Counted from the stretch's first letter, positions 44,800 through 57,060 are shown. The stretch: DNA of 64,000 nucleotides from Lunularia cruciata (GCA_948567375.1 OX419757.1:51336001-51400000), one strand, 5' to 3'. Notes: a model not told the origin generated them from the letters alone. Program-made: numbers and translations.

Positions 44800-46234
44800 A
44801 TCTGTGACAATTGTGGCTTTCCCTCCAATCAAGTAGAGTCTAAACTTCTTGAGACCAAAGATCATTGCCAATCCTTCTCTCTCTATGACATCGTAGTTCT
44901 TTTTGCTGAAACCATCTGCCTACTAGCATAATCTATTGGATGATCATGCCCTCCTTGGTCTAATTGACTTAGATTGCATCCTATAGCTACATTAGGAGCA
45001 TCAATGTAGAGGATGAAAGGCTTACTCCAATCAGGTTTAGCAAGAATTGGGGCTACAACAAGGGATTGCTTGAGCTCCTCAAAAGCTTTGAGAGCCTCTT
45101 TGTCTTCCAAAATCACCATGTAATCTACATCCTTCTTCATGTAGATGGTTAATGCATAAGCCTTGTTTGGAAATGAGAAGATGAACCTCTTATAGTACCC
45201 AAAAATCCCCAAGAATTGGCATAACTTTGTCAAGCTTGAAGGGAATGGAAGGTCTGATATTTTCCTCACCTTCTCAAGATCAATTGTTATTCCATCCTTG
45301 GAGATGATGTGCCCTAAAATTGGATCTTCTTCACATCCAAAGATGCACTTCTCTGGGTTGAGTGATGCATTTGCCTCATCCAAGCATTGCAAGACCTTGA
45401 TTAGGTGCTCAAAGTGCTCTTCCTTGCTCCCATAGACACAAAAGTCATCAATGAAGTCTCTCACAAATTTCCAATGAAAGGTTCAAATACCTTGTTCATG
45501 AACCGTTGGAATGTGTCTGGAGCATTGCACAGCCTAAAAGGCATGACCTTAAAAGCGTAAGTTCCCTAAGGTGTGGTGAATATGGTGAGTTGTTGATGCT
45601 CTGGTGGAATCTTGATTTGGTTATACCCAGTATAACCATATCCAAAATTGTACCTCTCATGACTTGCAAACTCCTCCAAGATCTCATCAATGAATGGCAA
45701 AGGGTAATAGTCCTTCTTAGTAACAACATTAAGGTTCTTTTAATCCACACGCACCCGAAGCTTGCCATACTTTTTCTTCACCATCACAATGGGAGACACC
45801 CATTCTAAATTCTCCATCTCAAAGATAAATCCGACCTCCTTGAGCTTATCAATCTCCTCCTTCACCACCAAATATATTGGTGGGCTAATGCGACATTGCT
45901 TTTGGTGGATTGGTCTTGCATGTGACTCCACTTCAATCTTGTGCTCCTCCAAGATGACTTCCTTTAGATCCTTGTAGTTGAAAACAAACACATGGATGAA
46001 CTTGCAGAAAATCTCCTCAAATCTCACATTCTCTTCTTTGGTAACATTTGGACCATACTTGAGAGTAGATAATCTCCTTTCTATCTCCTCAAGTGTCAAT
46101 GGTGATTTATTTGGGTCCTTCAAAACCTCTAGCTTAGGTGCAAAATCCATAGCACACAAGGGATACAAAATTTGAATCAGATTCAAATTCATCCTCCTCC
46201 GTGGAAGTCTACTCCTCCATGCTTGTGTCCACAC
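44800..46234 (-). pseudogene. gypsy-2 reverse transcriptase and RNase H
   Basis: 46234-45740 holds the RT entry (HKIEVESHARPIHQKQCRISPP, PIVMVKKKYGKLRVRVD). The palm continues across frames ([36 protein letters not shown] at about 45650-45500), then FIDDFCVYGSKEEHFEHL at about 45458-45405 with both catalytic Asp. The thumb and RNase H start follow (WSKPFILYIDAPNVAIGCNLSQ, HPIDYASRQ). A stop after GNL near 45467 and other breaks disable it. Confidence 0.85.
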
Positions 46235-46351
46235 ATGAAGCTCCTTCTTCTGAATCTAATTCCCAATAATCAAAAGATGATTTATTTGAATAGTCATAGG
46301 AACTGTGACTCTATGGTTTGATAGCCCAATCCTCAAGTATCCTTTGTGCCA

Positions 46352-47448
46352 TCAATCAGTTGTGCGTGCTGCGCTCAACCATGGTCTCCCAAGAAGTAAG
46401 TCATAGCTTGAATCCTTCAAGACTTGGAAAGTCATGAGATTTTGGACTCCCATAATTGTAACTACCACCTTATCTATCACCCCTACTAGTTGAACTTGTT
46501 GCTTGTTTGCCATGCTCACCACAAATATTGAATGTCTAGAGTATATCATACTCAACTTCTTCATCAACCTTTCTGGCATGGCATTCACTGTTGATCCTCC
46601 ATCAACCAATGCATCCTTGATGTTTTGACCATTCACTCTCACATCAATCTTGGAGGTATATTCACAAGCCTCCCATGGTGTTGGTTTAGCATCCACCACC
46701 CCCCTTGGTACTAGAGCTTTTGCCTTCTTCTTCCTCTTGCTCTTTGTAGAACTCAAACCACCTCTAAGCTCCTTTCTCAAAGTAGGATTCAAAGCAATCA
46801 ATTAGCCTATTTTGATGTTAGCCTTATAACTACCAACATCCTCCAAGACATTGTAGTTCCATTGTTGCTTTGAGATCAAGAAGTCTTCCATCCCCAACTT
46901 CTTCCTTGGAGTCTTTGTTGTTGATGGTGTTGAAGTGTTGTGCAAGTGCTCCTAGTAGGCATAGGAGTATCTTGGCTAGGAGTAAATCCTTGAAAAGAGT
47001 GCACATCCTCTACAAAACGAGCTTTGTTCTTCTCTTGTACCAAAAGATCCAAATTAAGACCCTTGGATTTTGAGCACTCTCCTTTCTCATACTTGCTCTC
47101 AACCACATCTATAGATGCTATCCATTTATCTTTATTTGGATTAGGAGACACTTGGGTTTCAATTCCTCCCTCTTCCCCTCTATTGGCTCCTTCATAATTC
47201 CTTCCTCCATGGTAAGTGGAATTTGGGCAATTCCTTTGGATGTGACCTCTTCCTCCACGGCCAAAACAATTTCTCTCATTGAAATTGTTGGTTGGTTGGA
47301 CTCCTCTATATGTATAACTTACATAACTCCTAGATCCCCTCCCAACATTCTGATCCACCTCTCTTTTCTCATAGTTGCACCACATTGATCTTGAGATCTG
47401 CAAGTTGTTCAGTGATGGTCTCAAATGGATCCTTTGGTGAATGTGCAA
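46352..47448 (-). pseudogene. gypsy-2 gag C-terminus and protease
   Basis: 47448-46876 contains CFGRGGRGHIQRNCP, a CCHC knuckle whose second Cys is Arg, in a Gly/Asn/Arg-rich context. 46801-46352 is the protease: DALVDGGSTVNAMPERLMKKL with the catalytic Asp, and a DLLLGRPWL flap-distal motif typical of retropepsins. A stop and frame change lie between the two at about 46876-46801. Confidence 0.8.
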
Positions 47449-47499
47449 GAACTAGAGTAACTATTACTTGTGGTGAAACCCTTGCTACCAAAATATCAA

Positions 47500-48816
47500 A
47501 ATTTTAACCATAATTGTAGCCTTGAGGAGGTTGCACAACCTCCTTCACCACCAAATCACTTTCATTTCCTTCCAAACTCTCATCCATACAAATTGTGATC
47601 TTGATAGCTTCAACCTTGGAAGAAGGTTTCTCATATCTCACCTTGCTTCTGATTTTTGATCTCAATTCTCCCATAAAATTCTTGGTGAGCATAGCTCTTA
47701 TGCTAATCATAGTAGTCTCTATATCATCCCTACACTTCCTCATCACTATGCAAAATCTGGACTCTAACTATTCCACTCTTTCCACATAGATTCACTTTCT
47801 TTCCATCTCCTTGTTTGAGAAAGGTAACCTCACTCATCAATTTCTCATAAATATCATCTAGAAGAAATTTCTCAATGAGTACTGAAGTCAAACTCTCCCA
47901 AGACTCTTCTTCCCCATCTCTCTTTTCTCTCTTTTGGTGTTCTGACTCATACCATGTAAGTGTTGCATCCTCAAAGAAATCTGGTAATAATAAGCCCCAC
48001 TCATTCTTCCTCCTCTCATTTTTTCCTATGCAAGCTCTCTTGAATTCTTTCACAAAGGCCTCCACATCTTCTCCATCCTTGCCAAAGAAAACCAAAAGTT
48101 TCCCATTTTAACCCCTCACTATCTTTCTTTTCTCTCAAATTTTTTCATTTTCCTTTTCTTTTCTCTCACTCTATAACTAATAGAGTATATACATGACTAA
48201 CACCATTTGAGAGTAATCCACCCTAAGGAACACAAAATGTTTAGGGTACTCTAAGATTTCTATAGCAACATCAAATCCTAGAGTGCATATTAATCTAACT
48301 CTCATGGATAGTTTATCCATAAGTTGAAAGATTATCTCCATCATTAATCTTGAGAACTAGCTGATGAAGGTGGTAGTATTTCTATATTTGTACTAAGACT
48401 CTCTCCAAGATCTTTCACCAAAGTCTCCAAAGTGTTTTTATTCCACTACACTCATGTTCTTTTGGAAGTCCTTCCACTCCACAAACCTCACGCAACTCCT
48501 TAGTCTTAGATCTTCTCCCTCCTAATCTTGGTGAAGAAGATCCAACATGCAAACCCAAGTCAAGTAAGCCTCTCTTTTCCCTCAATCTCTTGCTCTCAAA
48601 AGTCAATGGACATGAAATTGCCTTATTTCCCCTCTCTCCACATAGAGAGCACTTAGACTCACTCTTTCCTCCAAGTGGTGTAGGTTTTTGGATCCTCTCA
48701 ACACTCTCTTCAAATTCTATTCTAAACTCTCTTTTCCTCAAATTTACCCCTACAATCACCTCAAACCCTCGGGGAACCTTGCATAGCCTCAATTTCCACT
48801 CTTGGTGAACCTCCAT
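47500..48816 (-). pseudogene. gypsy-2 gag, N-terminal half
   Basis: 48095-47730 matches the Retrotrans_gag core (FKRACIGKNERRKNEWGLLLPDFFEDATLTWY, then ESWESLTSVLIEKF). 47746-47504 continues in another frame. Upstream, 48816-48415 encodes a separate basic segment with CSLCGERGNKAISCP, a knuckle-like C-x2-C-x4-N-x4-C with Asn where His is expected, placed before rather than after the capsid domain, which is unusual. Confidence 0.75.
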
Positions 48817-49650
48817 GTTCCCAAGATGAGTCTAAACACTCAAACATGCTTTTTGTTGCTTTCACACTCCTCATGCATGAGATCTAAACTTCGGAGAATT
48901 GACCTTTCCTCATAATGTCACTCAAATCTCTCAACTGGTATGTCATAGTCCTCTGAAATTTTTCACACTTTACCACAACTTCAGGGCGTCACTCCTTGCA
49001 AAATTTCAGATCTTTTCATTGAGCCATTTGTCCTAGGCATCTTTCTATGTAGCACACATATTTCAGATTTGGTCTGAAAATTAACCCCCCACTTTAAAAA
49101 CTCATAACTTTGTGCGCAAGAATGATCTTTCTCTAATTTTTCTATCAAAAGGTAAGATATAATGCACTGAATTCCTTCTAAAAATTTTCAGAACAATCCA
49201 TTGAAAATTGAAGAAATGGCAGACTCTGTACAATTTTCTAGAGAGCATGAAATTGCGGGAACAATTTACCATATCCACTTTCAAAAATTCTAGCTCAGTG
49301 TGCATAATAGCTCTCAAAATAATTTCAAGTGTGCTGACTGAAGGATAACCTAAAATATTATATATAGAAATTTCAAATCCAGATCTCAAACTTGAGATTT
49401 TGCCCAAAATCACCTTAATCCCCAAAATCTACAATCCACCTCACACAATTTCTCCAAATCCTCTAATATGTACAAGATATAAAAAATCACCTCAAAGACA
49501 TCATAATGAACTACATGGTATAAAAATGGGTCCAAATTTTCTTACATAAGTTCAGCCCTCTCCTCCCCTAAAGTTCTCTCCAAGTGAGCTCTCATAGCCT
49601 CTTTCTGTCTAATATAGAATTGTATGCAGAACATTATCTTGCCTTCTAGA

Positions 49651-49675
49651 GAGGTCCCGGCAATGGAACCAAAAA
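49651..49675 (-). other. gypsy-2 primer binding site
   Basis: Immediately inside the 5' LTR the minus strand reads TTTTTGGTTCCATTGCCGGG. It begins with the TGG complement of a tRNA CCA end and is similar in form to Athila-type primer sites (TGGCGCCGTTGCCGGG). The tRNA was not identified. Confidence 0.6.
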
Positions 49676-50368
49676 TGTGAGTCGGCTTGTCGCTCACTCA
49701 GGATGAACCTCTAATTGCTACTATGGTAGTGCATCATGGACTAAGAAGGCAAGGAATCCCAACTCCATCATACTCCTCCAAGGCTAAGACTCCAAGACTC
49801 AAGACATTGCTCACTAGAGAACTCAATGAGAGAAAGGTAGTTGCAAATGAAAGGATGATGATTACCTCCTCACCCCTTGTTTATATACTTGTGAAATAGT
49901 TATGCATTAAAGTTACTATTTACCACAGTAACTCAAGTTACTAGGCTAAAAGTCAAGTAAAGTCAAAAAGTATAAAGGAATATCCATCCACATGGGCATA
50001 TTCCACTAAGCATGTAATCTTATCTTAACCAAACCACTAAGTCAAAAATTCTTTCACATGGGCTATTCTCGGACTATAGAAGAATCCAAAACAAAAAGGC
50101 TTGCGTGCCCAACAGTTCTCAACTCTTTCCTCAAAGCCAAACACCTAGGAATAATATCAATTCAATACACTAGAATCCAAAATAGTGGTGCTCAACTTTT
50201 CCACTTCCTTTAAAGTAAGGTCCCCATTGTCTTAACTATGACTAACTTTAGCTAATCATGACTAATATAAAACCATTCTTTATCTTTTTTATAAATAATA
50301 TCTCTCAAGTATTTGTAATACCAAGCTAAATATCACAATACCGCACACATGCACTAATGGGTGTTACA
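49676..50368 (-). repeat. gypsy-2 5' LTR
   Basis: 693 bp, TGTGAGTCGGCTTG ... AATGGGTGTTACA on the plus strand; collinear with 42536-43227. Confidence 0.95.
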
Positions 50369-50902
50369 GCACCTATAAAGATACTTTTGCATCATTTATG
50401 TGCATTTGATAGTATCATCCGCTACACTTTCTTCACTTAGCTATTAAAGGAGTGTTGTAGATGACATATGCCTTACAATTACATGTTTGTTTGGCTTGTG
50501 AATTATTGCCATGTCCTATACATAGAATACTTCCTTTATTTTTTGACTTTGTACCTCAAGACTCTAGGATATTCAAGCAGATCTCATTGAGCATAAGTAT
50601 ACTCATGCTCTTTCTAGTATACTCATTTATGTATTGCTAGGATCTTCTCATGTAGAGGAAAGGCTATGGATCTTGACTTTAAGCCTCTTCCTTGATTGAG
50701 TACTTTTGAAGAGTTTACCATAATTTTTACATTTGAGGCTAAATCTACCCTATCTAGCACTCAAAGGGCTCCCAAACCAATGTACATGTAGCTCCCAATA
50801 TGACACATAGGGCATAAACACATTTTATGATGTGCAACAGGAGGAAAGCCTACCAAAGCTCATAATGACATCCACTATATAGTTGTTTAGATCCTATGAG
50901 CT

Positions 50903-51010
50903 AAATGGTCATAGGTTCATATTAAGCAATGGTTAGATCTACCATGATCACCTCCTAAATGATCATAGGTTCATATTAAGCAATGGTTAGATCTACCATG
51001 ATCACCTCCT
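50903..51010. repeat. 54-bp tandem dimer
   Basis: Units at 50903 and 50957 (AAATG(G/A)TCATAGGTTCATA ... GATCACCTCCT) differ at one base by eye. Confidence 0.95.
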
Positions 51011-51296
51011 CGTTATGTGAAAATGGATATTGTTACTTCCATGGATGGTTGCGGTACTTTGCATAAAGTGGTGGTTGCAAACCCCTTTGAGCAATATAGG
51101 CAAGAGCAATGACTACAATTGCCTCTCGATGCAAGGAGGACAATATACACCCCGGCTATCCTCGAATACCTTTGTCCTTTTTGCAGTTAAGATTTTTGTG
51201 TACTTTCATCATCACTTCTAAGATCTTTTCAAGGATCCAACATGAGGTTCCTTGTAGAGGAGAGGTATGATCACATATGGGTATGATCGCACATAA

Positions 51297-51331
51297 AAGC
51301 ATTGCATACACTATGAGTGTATGCAATGCTT
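51297..51331. other. 16-bp perfect hairpin
   Basis: AAGCATTGCATACACT, loop ATG, AGTGTATGCAATGCTT. Downstream (51409-51511) a 66-bp-spaced direct repeat of ATTTGAAA.GA.GTCATATG follows. Confidence 0.9.
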
Positions 51332-51519
51332 CTATGTAACTAGTATATGGAACTAGTATTGCATTAAAGTTTCCGGATGATTTTAGATCCAGATCATCCT
51401 ATGACCTTATTTGAAATGAGGTCATATGTGAAATATCGAGAAATAGTGTCATAGGGTGGTCATATTATGAATTTATTTGAAACGATGTCATATGTGAAAT
51501 ATCGGATAATAACATATGA

Positions 51520-51980
51520 TATTATATCAAAAATTATTATTATATAATAAAATATTTTATAAAATACATTTATGTTATAAATTTTTATTATTATTAAATT
51601 TATTAATTAAATTTAAAATTTTCATAAATAAATTTTTTAATAACTTTTTATTTATTAAATTTATTTATATATAATAAAATATTTAAGATTATAATATTTT
51701 GTAAATTTTATAATTATTTAATTAATTTAATATATATCTGATATTTATTAAATATATAAATAAATATACATATTAAAGTAAATTAAATATTATATAAAGT
51801 AAATATAAACATTTTAATAATATTTATTAAATACCTTATCATTCTTATTTATATCAAAATTTCCCAAAATTCATTGTATAAATATATTAAATTAAATATT
51901 ACTTTGGCATTCGATTAAATATAAATATTATAGTAAATTAAATTAAATATAAATAAATATAAATATTCTAATAATATTTA
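51520..51980. other. Extremely AT-rich block
   Basis: About 460 bp of nearly pure A/T (TAAATTTATT, ATATTTATTAAATAT and similar runs), the most AT-biased part of the window. It borders the GC-richer sequence that begins near 52050. It could be a matrix-attachment region or decayed repeat; nothing specific is visible. Confidence 0.85.
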
Positions 51981-52692
51981 TTTTACCCTATCGTTCTTAT
52001 TCATATCAAACCTTCCCAAAATTCATTCTATAAATGTACTGAACTGGACATTGCTTTGGCACCCGACTAATGCTTTGTACGAGAGTTCCGTCGATATTAA
52101 GAAGTTGAAGTTTTTGACAGTCCCGGAGATCGTATACTTCCTCCCTGTAGCCTACGTTGTAAATGTGACCACCGGGAAACAAAATAAAGTCACGTCTTCG
52201 AAAGTTTAGTTCTGTGCTGCAGGACGTTCCTTCTATGTGTAGGGCTGTCATGTCCTAGTAGTTTTGAAGCTAGGAAGACCTGTAGTAACTGCCGAGGGAA
52301 ATACTGAATGTACAATTCGCACTCCTATTGGCTTTCACTAACTACTGTAGGATCCCGGAATTGGGAAGGGAAATTATTTTCAGGAACAAGCTCTATGCAA
52401 ACTGTCGGCTTTTTCATGGGCTTTCGCTAGAAACTGCCCATGTCCAATACGTACAGTATATGAGCAGATTAGAATAAGCAGCCTTGAAACCGTTCATTCC
52501 GCAACAAGATTCCCGTTATCCTCTACGCGAATCTTCAATATCAGTCTTCAACATTCCTCGTAGCTAGCGACATTTGAACTAGCTATTCAAATGCTTTACA
52601 GTTCTCTCAGTTTCTCATTGACGAGAAGATGTTATGTGGACATCGACTATTTTCAACAATGTGACAAATCTAGGTTCCACAAACCAGCATAT

Positions 52693-53104
52693 TGTTGAGC
52701 ATTAGTCTCCCACTACACGATTAGTCTCCCACTACACGGGAAAGAGTGTGATCTCTTGATTAAAGACTGAACGTGAAAATTGAACTGAAGTTTAACAAAG
52801 AGGTAATGCCCTTTGAACCCGGCTGCGTTATTTTATTACAAATAGAGTCTTGCAGATGATTAACGGGGTGTTGATACATAAACACTTGAGTGCTGTATCA
52901 AGAAGCAGCACGGGGATGATGCAGATCTATCTTGTGACAGATCAATGATTTTCTCAATCTGTAAGCATTGTACCCAACCTAGTGGAACTAGAAGAGACTC
53001 TGAATGGGACATAGCCCATGTTAGGTGAACCCTGGTAACAAATCTGTATCTCTTCTGTGATTGTTTCTTGTGTTTATGTTTTGATTGAGCATGATGATTC
53101 TTAA
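52693..53104 (+). repeat. copia-2 5' LTR
   Basis: About 412 bp. Near its start ATTAGTCTCCCACTACACG is repeated in tandem (52700 and 52720); the 3' LTR has one copy. A TATT.TATTACAAATA promoter-like segment lies near 52833. Confidence 0.85.
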
Positions 53105-53108
53105 ATAG

Positions 53109-53119
53109 TGGTATCAAAG
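53109..53119 (+). other. copia-2 primer binding site
   Basis: TGGTATCAAAG, one change from the initiator-Met-tRNA complement TGGTATCAGAG. Confidence 0.85.
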
Positions 53120-53182
53120 TTAGGTTAGCATAGGGATATTCTCTCAAAATCTTTAGTGTAGCTAGATTCAAAGCATACAATA

Positions 53183-53980
53183 ATGACAGAAGACAAAATA
53201 AGAGTTCAAGAGTTCAACGGACAAGATTTTTGGATGGTGGAAACGTCAGATCAAGGATTACCTCTATCAGAAGGATTTGTATGCTTCTCTTAAAGGAGTG
53301 AAACCAAAAATAGCAAATGTTGATCCTGAAAATGATGCAGCATGGAAGATCTTGGATCCAAAGGCACTTGGTGCAATTCATCTAGGCTTGACGAAGAAGA
53401 CCAAGTATCACATTGCAAAGGCTAAAACAACAAAAGAAGCAATGGATATGTTGATGAACATGTATGAGACCCTTGACATCAAATCAAATATTTTTGCTGA
53501 AGAGATTAGTCAATGTGAAATTGACTGATAGAGGATCCATAGTAGAGCATGTCAACAACTTTACATAGGTCAGAAATCAGCTGGAGTTTTTTGGCATAGA
53601 CTTGTATATGAATTACAGGCCTTTCTGTTTTTGTGTTCACTACTTGATAGTTACAACATAGCAGTACAAGGGATTTCCAACACCACAAAAGATGACTTAA
53701 TTTTTGATGATGCTATGAGTAGTATAATGGATGAAGAGATACAACAAAGAGCTTATGGGGGAGATAATTACTTGGCATCTACATCTTTGATTGCTTTGTT
53801 AGTGTAAAATTGTGCGAGAAATCAAAAAATATTTAAGTACAATGGTCGTGGCAGATTAAAGTCCACGGAAAGGGCAGGAAGCAAGAAACAATATCAAACA
53901 AGTGTTGGTATTGTCATTTTCCTATGCATAGGAGGCATCAATGTGAGTCTTATAAACAAAAGCTACAAGAAGACAAAGAA
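53183..53980 (+). pseudogene. copia-2 gag
   Basis: ATG at 53183 starts a frame reading MTEDKIRVQEFNGQDF. One frameshift near 53230 moves the rest into the 53277-53528 frame (AAWKILDPKALGAIHLGL, AKTTKEAMDMLMNMYE), the Copia gag core. A zinc knuckle CWYCHFPMHRRHQC (C-x2-C-x4-H-x4-C) lies at about 53905-53946 in a further frame. At least two frameshifts and several stops separate these. Confidence 0.8.
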
Positions 53981-54049
53981 GACACAAATGTGGTTAGTGA
54001 AAAATTACATTTGGAAAACTTGTGCTTATCTTAAAGTTTAGATTCAATT

Positions 54050-55150
54050 ATAGAGAAGTGGTTTGTAGACTGTGGATTTTCTTTTCATTGTACTTCAAAG
54101 AAAATCTTGTTTAGCACTTACTATAATTGTGACTTTGGACAAGTCATTGTGTGAAATGGTCAAAGGTGTTCAATAGTTGATAAAGGGACGATTGTGATCA
54201 AGATTTTTGATGGAGCAAAGCTTGTCTTACGAGATACAAGACTTGTCTTTAAATTGGAGAAAAACCTTATATAAGCTAGCAAGCTTGATGAAGAAGGTTT
54301 TGTTATGACATTTGGAAGTGGAGAATGGAAGATAGCATCTGGAGCACAAGTAGTAGCAAAAGGAAAGTGTTGAGGTACACTTAACCTTCTTGAAGGAGAC
54401 AACATTGAGAATTTGGTGATATCTACAGTGGTTTCAAAAAATCCATCAACACTATGGCATCAAAGATTAGGGCATCTTGGTTAAAAAGGTGTGAAGGAGG
54501 TACATGTAAGAAATTTACTCTTTGGTTTGAAGAAAGTTGAGTTAGATTTCTCTGAAACCTATATCTACAAAATGCAGAAGGCAGTTAATTTTAATGTAAA
54601 AGGTAAACAAAGCAAAACCAAGAAGATGGAGTTGTTACATATTGATGTATGGGGTCCAACGCAAGATCTTTCATACAAAGATAAGCGGTAATTTGTCACT
54701 TTTATTGATGATGCAACCAAAAAGACGTGGGTCTCTGCTATCCATGAAAAATCAGAAGTTTTCAATGTGTTCAAATTGTGGAAAACAATGGTTGAGAAAG
54801 ATACATGCTATCAGATCAAAACACTAAAATCTGACCACAGTGGAGAATACACAAGTCAAGAATCGTCAAAATTCCTGAGCCAAGAAGGCATTCACAGCAT
54901 TAAGACATTAAGACAGTTCCAAAAACACCCCAAGAAAAATGGCATAGCTAAAAGGATGAGTAAAACAATCTTGGAATGAACAAGATGTATGAGAATACAT
55001 GCTAGATTACCTCTCCTTTTTTAGGCAGCAATAGTTGATACAACTATGTTCATGATCAACAAAAGTCCTACTAGTGCACTAAATGGAAAATCTCCCAAGG
55101 AAGCCTGGACAAGTGAGAAGGTAAATTATTCCGTCTAACAGGTATTTGAC
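54050..55150 (+). pseudogene. copia-2 protease and integrase
   Basis: WFVDCGFSFHCTSK at about 54060-54100 corresponds to the Copia protease WILDSG.S.HMT with Ser changed to Cys. The pre-integrase region reads STLWHQRLGHLG before a stop at 54482. The integrase core gives LLHIDVWGPTQDLSYKDKR (first Asp, 54640s), VTFIDDATKKTWV, KSDHSGEYTS (second Asp) and HPKKNGIAKRMSKTILE, where the expected catalytic Glu is Lys. The domain is inactive. Confidence 0.8.
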
Positions 55151-55589
55151 TATTTAGCATACTCCTTGATTGACAAGAAGAACAAGAAGAAATTTGATAC
55201 AAAGCTCAAAAGTGCAATTTCAATGGTTATGGGAGGAATGATGAGTATTGTTATAGGCTTTAGGACTTTGAAAATAAAAAAGTCATAAAAAGTAGGAATG
55301 TGATATTCCATGAGAGTAAGATGCACAAAGATAGTGAAGATGTGCAACAAGCAATGACTAAACCAGAGTATGTTGATTTGGATATTGAGTCCAAGAAGAT
55401 TTTTCCAAAATATCCACTTGCTCCTCAAGATTAAATTCATAAATAATTCAACTAGCATGAAGAATCTAGTGACCAAGAAGGTTAACAAGAGGAAAGCAAA
55501 GAACCCGAGCATCAAACAATCCAACATCAAAGGGATCAACAAGAAAACCAAAAGTAATTTTTGATCCGTCTACAAATATAATTTTGAGT

Positions 55590-56343
55590 CATGTTATTTG
55601 GGGGAGCCAAAGACATATGAGGAAGCTAGAAATCTGAAGCTAGAAATGATATCTCTTCTATGAAAATAGGATTATGCCATGAAAGATGAGATGAATTTGA
55701 TTTTCCAAAATAAGACATGGGAGTTGACAAAACCACATGTTGGTAAATAGGCTTTGCTAAACAAATGGGTATTTAGAATCAAAATAGAAGCATGGAGCAT
55801 AAGACACAATGCAAGGCTTGTTGTCAAAGGTTTTTCTCAAAAGGAAGTAGTAGACTACATAGAGATTTCTACACCAATGGTGAAGATGACATCCATTAAG
55901 GTGTTATTGAATATAGTTGTTGTAGAGAATCTTCATCTAGAACAACTTGATGTTAAGACAACATTTCTTCATGATGAGCTTGATGAAGAAATGTAGATTG
56001 TACAACCAATGGGTCCAATTTTATACCAAAAGGTAAGGAACATCTAGTTTGTCAATTGAGGAAGAGTATGTATGGGCTAAAACAGGCCCCACAACAATGG
56101 TACTTGCGGTTTGATAATTTCATGCAAGAAAAAGGTTTTACAATGTGTGAAGCTGATCATTGTATTTATCTTAGAGATATTTGTGATGGAGATATCTTAT
56201 ATCTCTCTTTATATGTGGATTATATGCTTGTAGCTAGCTCCAATCAAAAGAGGATAGTAGAATTGAAGAAACCCCTTAAATCAGAATTCTCCATGAAAGA
56301 TTTAGGTGAAGCTAAGAAGAAACTTGGCATGAATATTGTTTGA
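55590..56343 (+). pseudogene. copia-2 reverse transcriptase
   Basis: Remnants include MKDEMNLIFQNKTWELTKP (about 55679), LLNKWVFRIKIEAW, RLVVKGFSQKEVVDYIEISTPMVKMTSIKVLL, LEQLDVKTTFLHDELDEEM, then SMYGLKQAPQQWYLRFDNFM and LYVDYMLVAS, where the second catalytic Asp of YVDD is Tyr. KDLGEAKKKLGMNI ends the fragment. Stops at 55994 and 56341 split it. Confidence 0.85.
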
Positions 56344-56499
56344 GATAGGAAGAACAGGAAGTTCTGGTTGTCCTAGGAAGACTCCATGTGTTGGAAGGTG
56401 TTGAAGAGATTCAACATGCATAATGCATGTATAAACTCCTCTCCGACTATATTTCAAGCTCTCTAAGGACTCATGCTCAAGAAATGAAGCTAAAATTGC

Positions 56500-57060
56500 T
56501 CAGGAGTCCAAGGTTCCATATCAATCAGCAGCTGGAATCCTGATGTATGTTATGGTAAGCACAAGACCAGATATTGCACAAGCTGTGAGGAATGTTAGCA
56601 AATATATTCAAAATGCAAGCAAAGAGCATTGGAACGCAGTCAAATGGATACTTGGGTATCTAGCTAGTACATCCACTTATGCTCTTTGTTTTGAAGGGAA
56701 ATCCTTAGAGATGCAAGGCTATGTATATGCCTATCATTCAGGAGATCAAGATAGTGGAAGAAGCACTATTGGATATGTTTTTAAAAATGGAGGTACAACT
56801 GTAAGTTGGATGTCAAGATTGCAAGAGATAGTGGCACTATCTAAAACAGAAGCTGAGTATGAGTAGATCACAAAAGCTTCAAAGGAAATCATGTGGTTAC
56901 AAGGATACACGGAAGAGTTACAGCAAAAGCAACCAGTGAGCACTCTTTGGAGCGATAGTCAAAGTGCAGTACCTTTGGCAAAGAATGCCGCTTACTATTG
57001 CAGGACAAGACATATCAAAATCAGATACAATTTCATCAGTATCAGTATCGTATAGGTATT
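56500..57060 (+). pseudogene. copia-2 RNase H
   Basis: MYVMVSTRPDIAQAVRNVSKYIQNASKEHWNAVKWILGYL, then HSGDQDSGRSTIGYVFKNGGTTVSWMSRLQEIVALSKTEAEYE, a stop at 56864, and LWSDSQSA-like sequence near 56945-56975 with R..HIKI.YNFI following. This is the standard Copia C-terminus. Confidence 0.85.

Larger units (their letters stand above)
42536..50368 (-). mobile_element. gypsy-2: complete but dead Ty3/gypsy element, non-chromovirus type
   Basis: LTRs at 49676-50368 (5' on the minus strand) and 42536-43227 (3'), with a primer site and polypurine tract in the right places. On the minus strand the domain order is gag, zinc knuckle, protease, RT, RNase H, integrase, the Ty3/gypsy order. RT reads FIDDFCVYG and no chromodomain follows the integrase, suggesting the Athila/Tat side of plant Gypsy. 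Frameshifts and stops separate nearly every domain. The LTRs differ at about 19 of the first 235 positions compared by eye, so this copy is much older than gypsy-1. Immediate flanks (TATAC left, GCACC right) do not match as a target duplication. Confidence 0.92.
50369..52692. other. Unassigned region between gypsy-2 and copia-2
   Basis: Holds two small tandem repeats, a hairpin and an AT-rich block (separate entries). From about 52000 composition becomes gene-like. An 81-codon minus frame at 52251-52006 begins MTALHIEGTSC and includes FPGGHIYNVGYREEV; it has no domain I recognise, and its 3' end lies in a duplicated AT-rich segment (the TTCCCAAAATTCATT region at 51861 recurs at 52013). I do not claim it as a gene. 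Confidence 0.4.
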
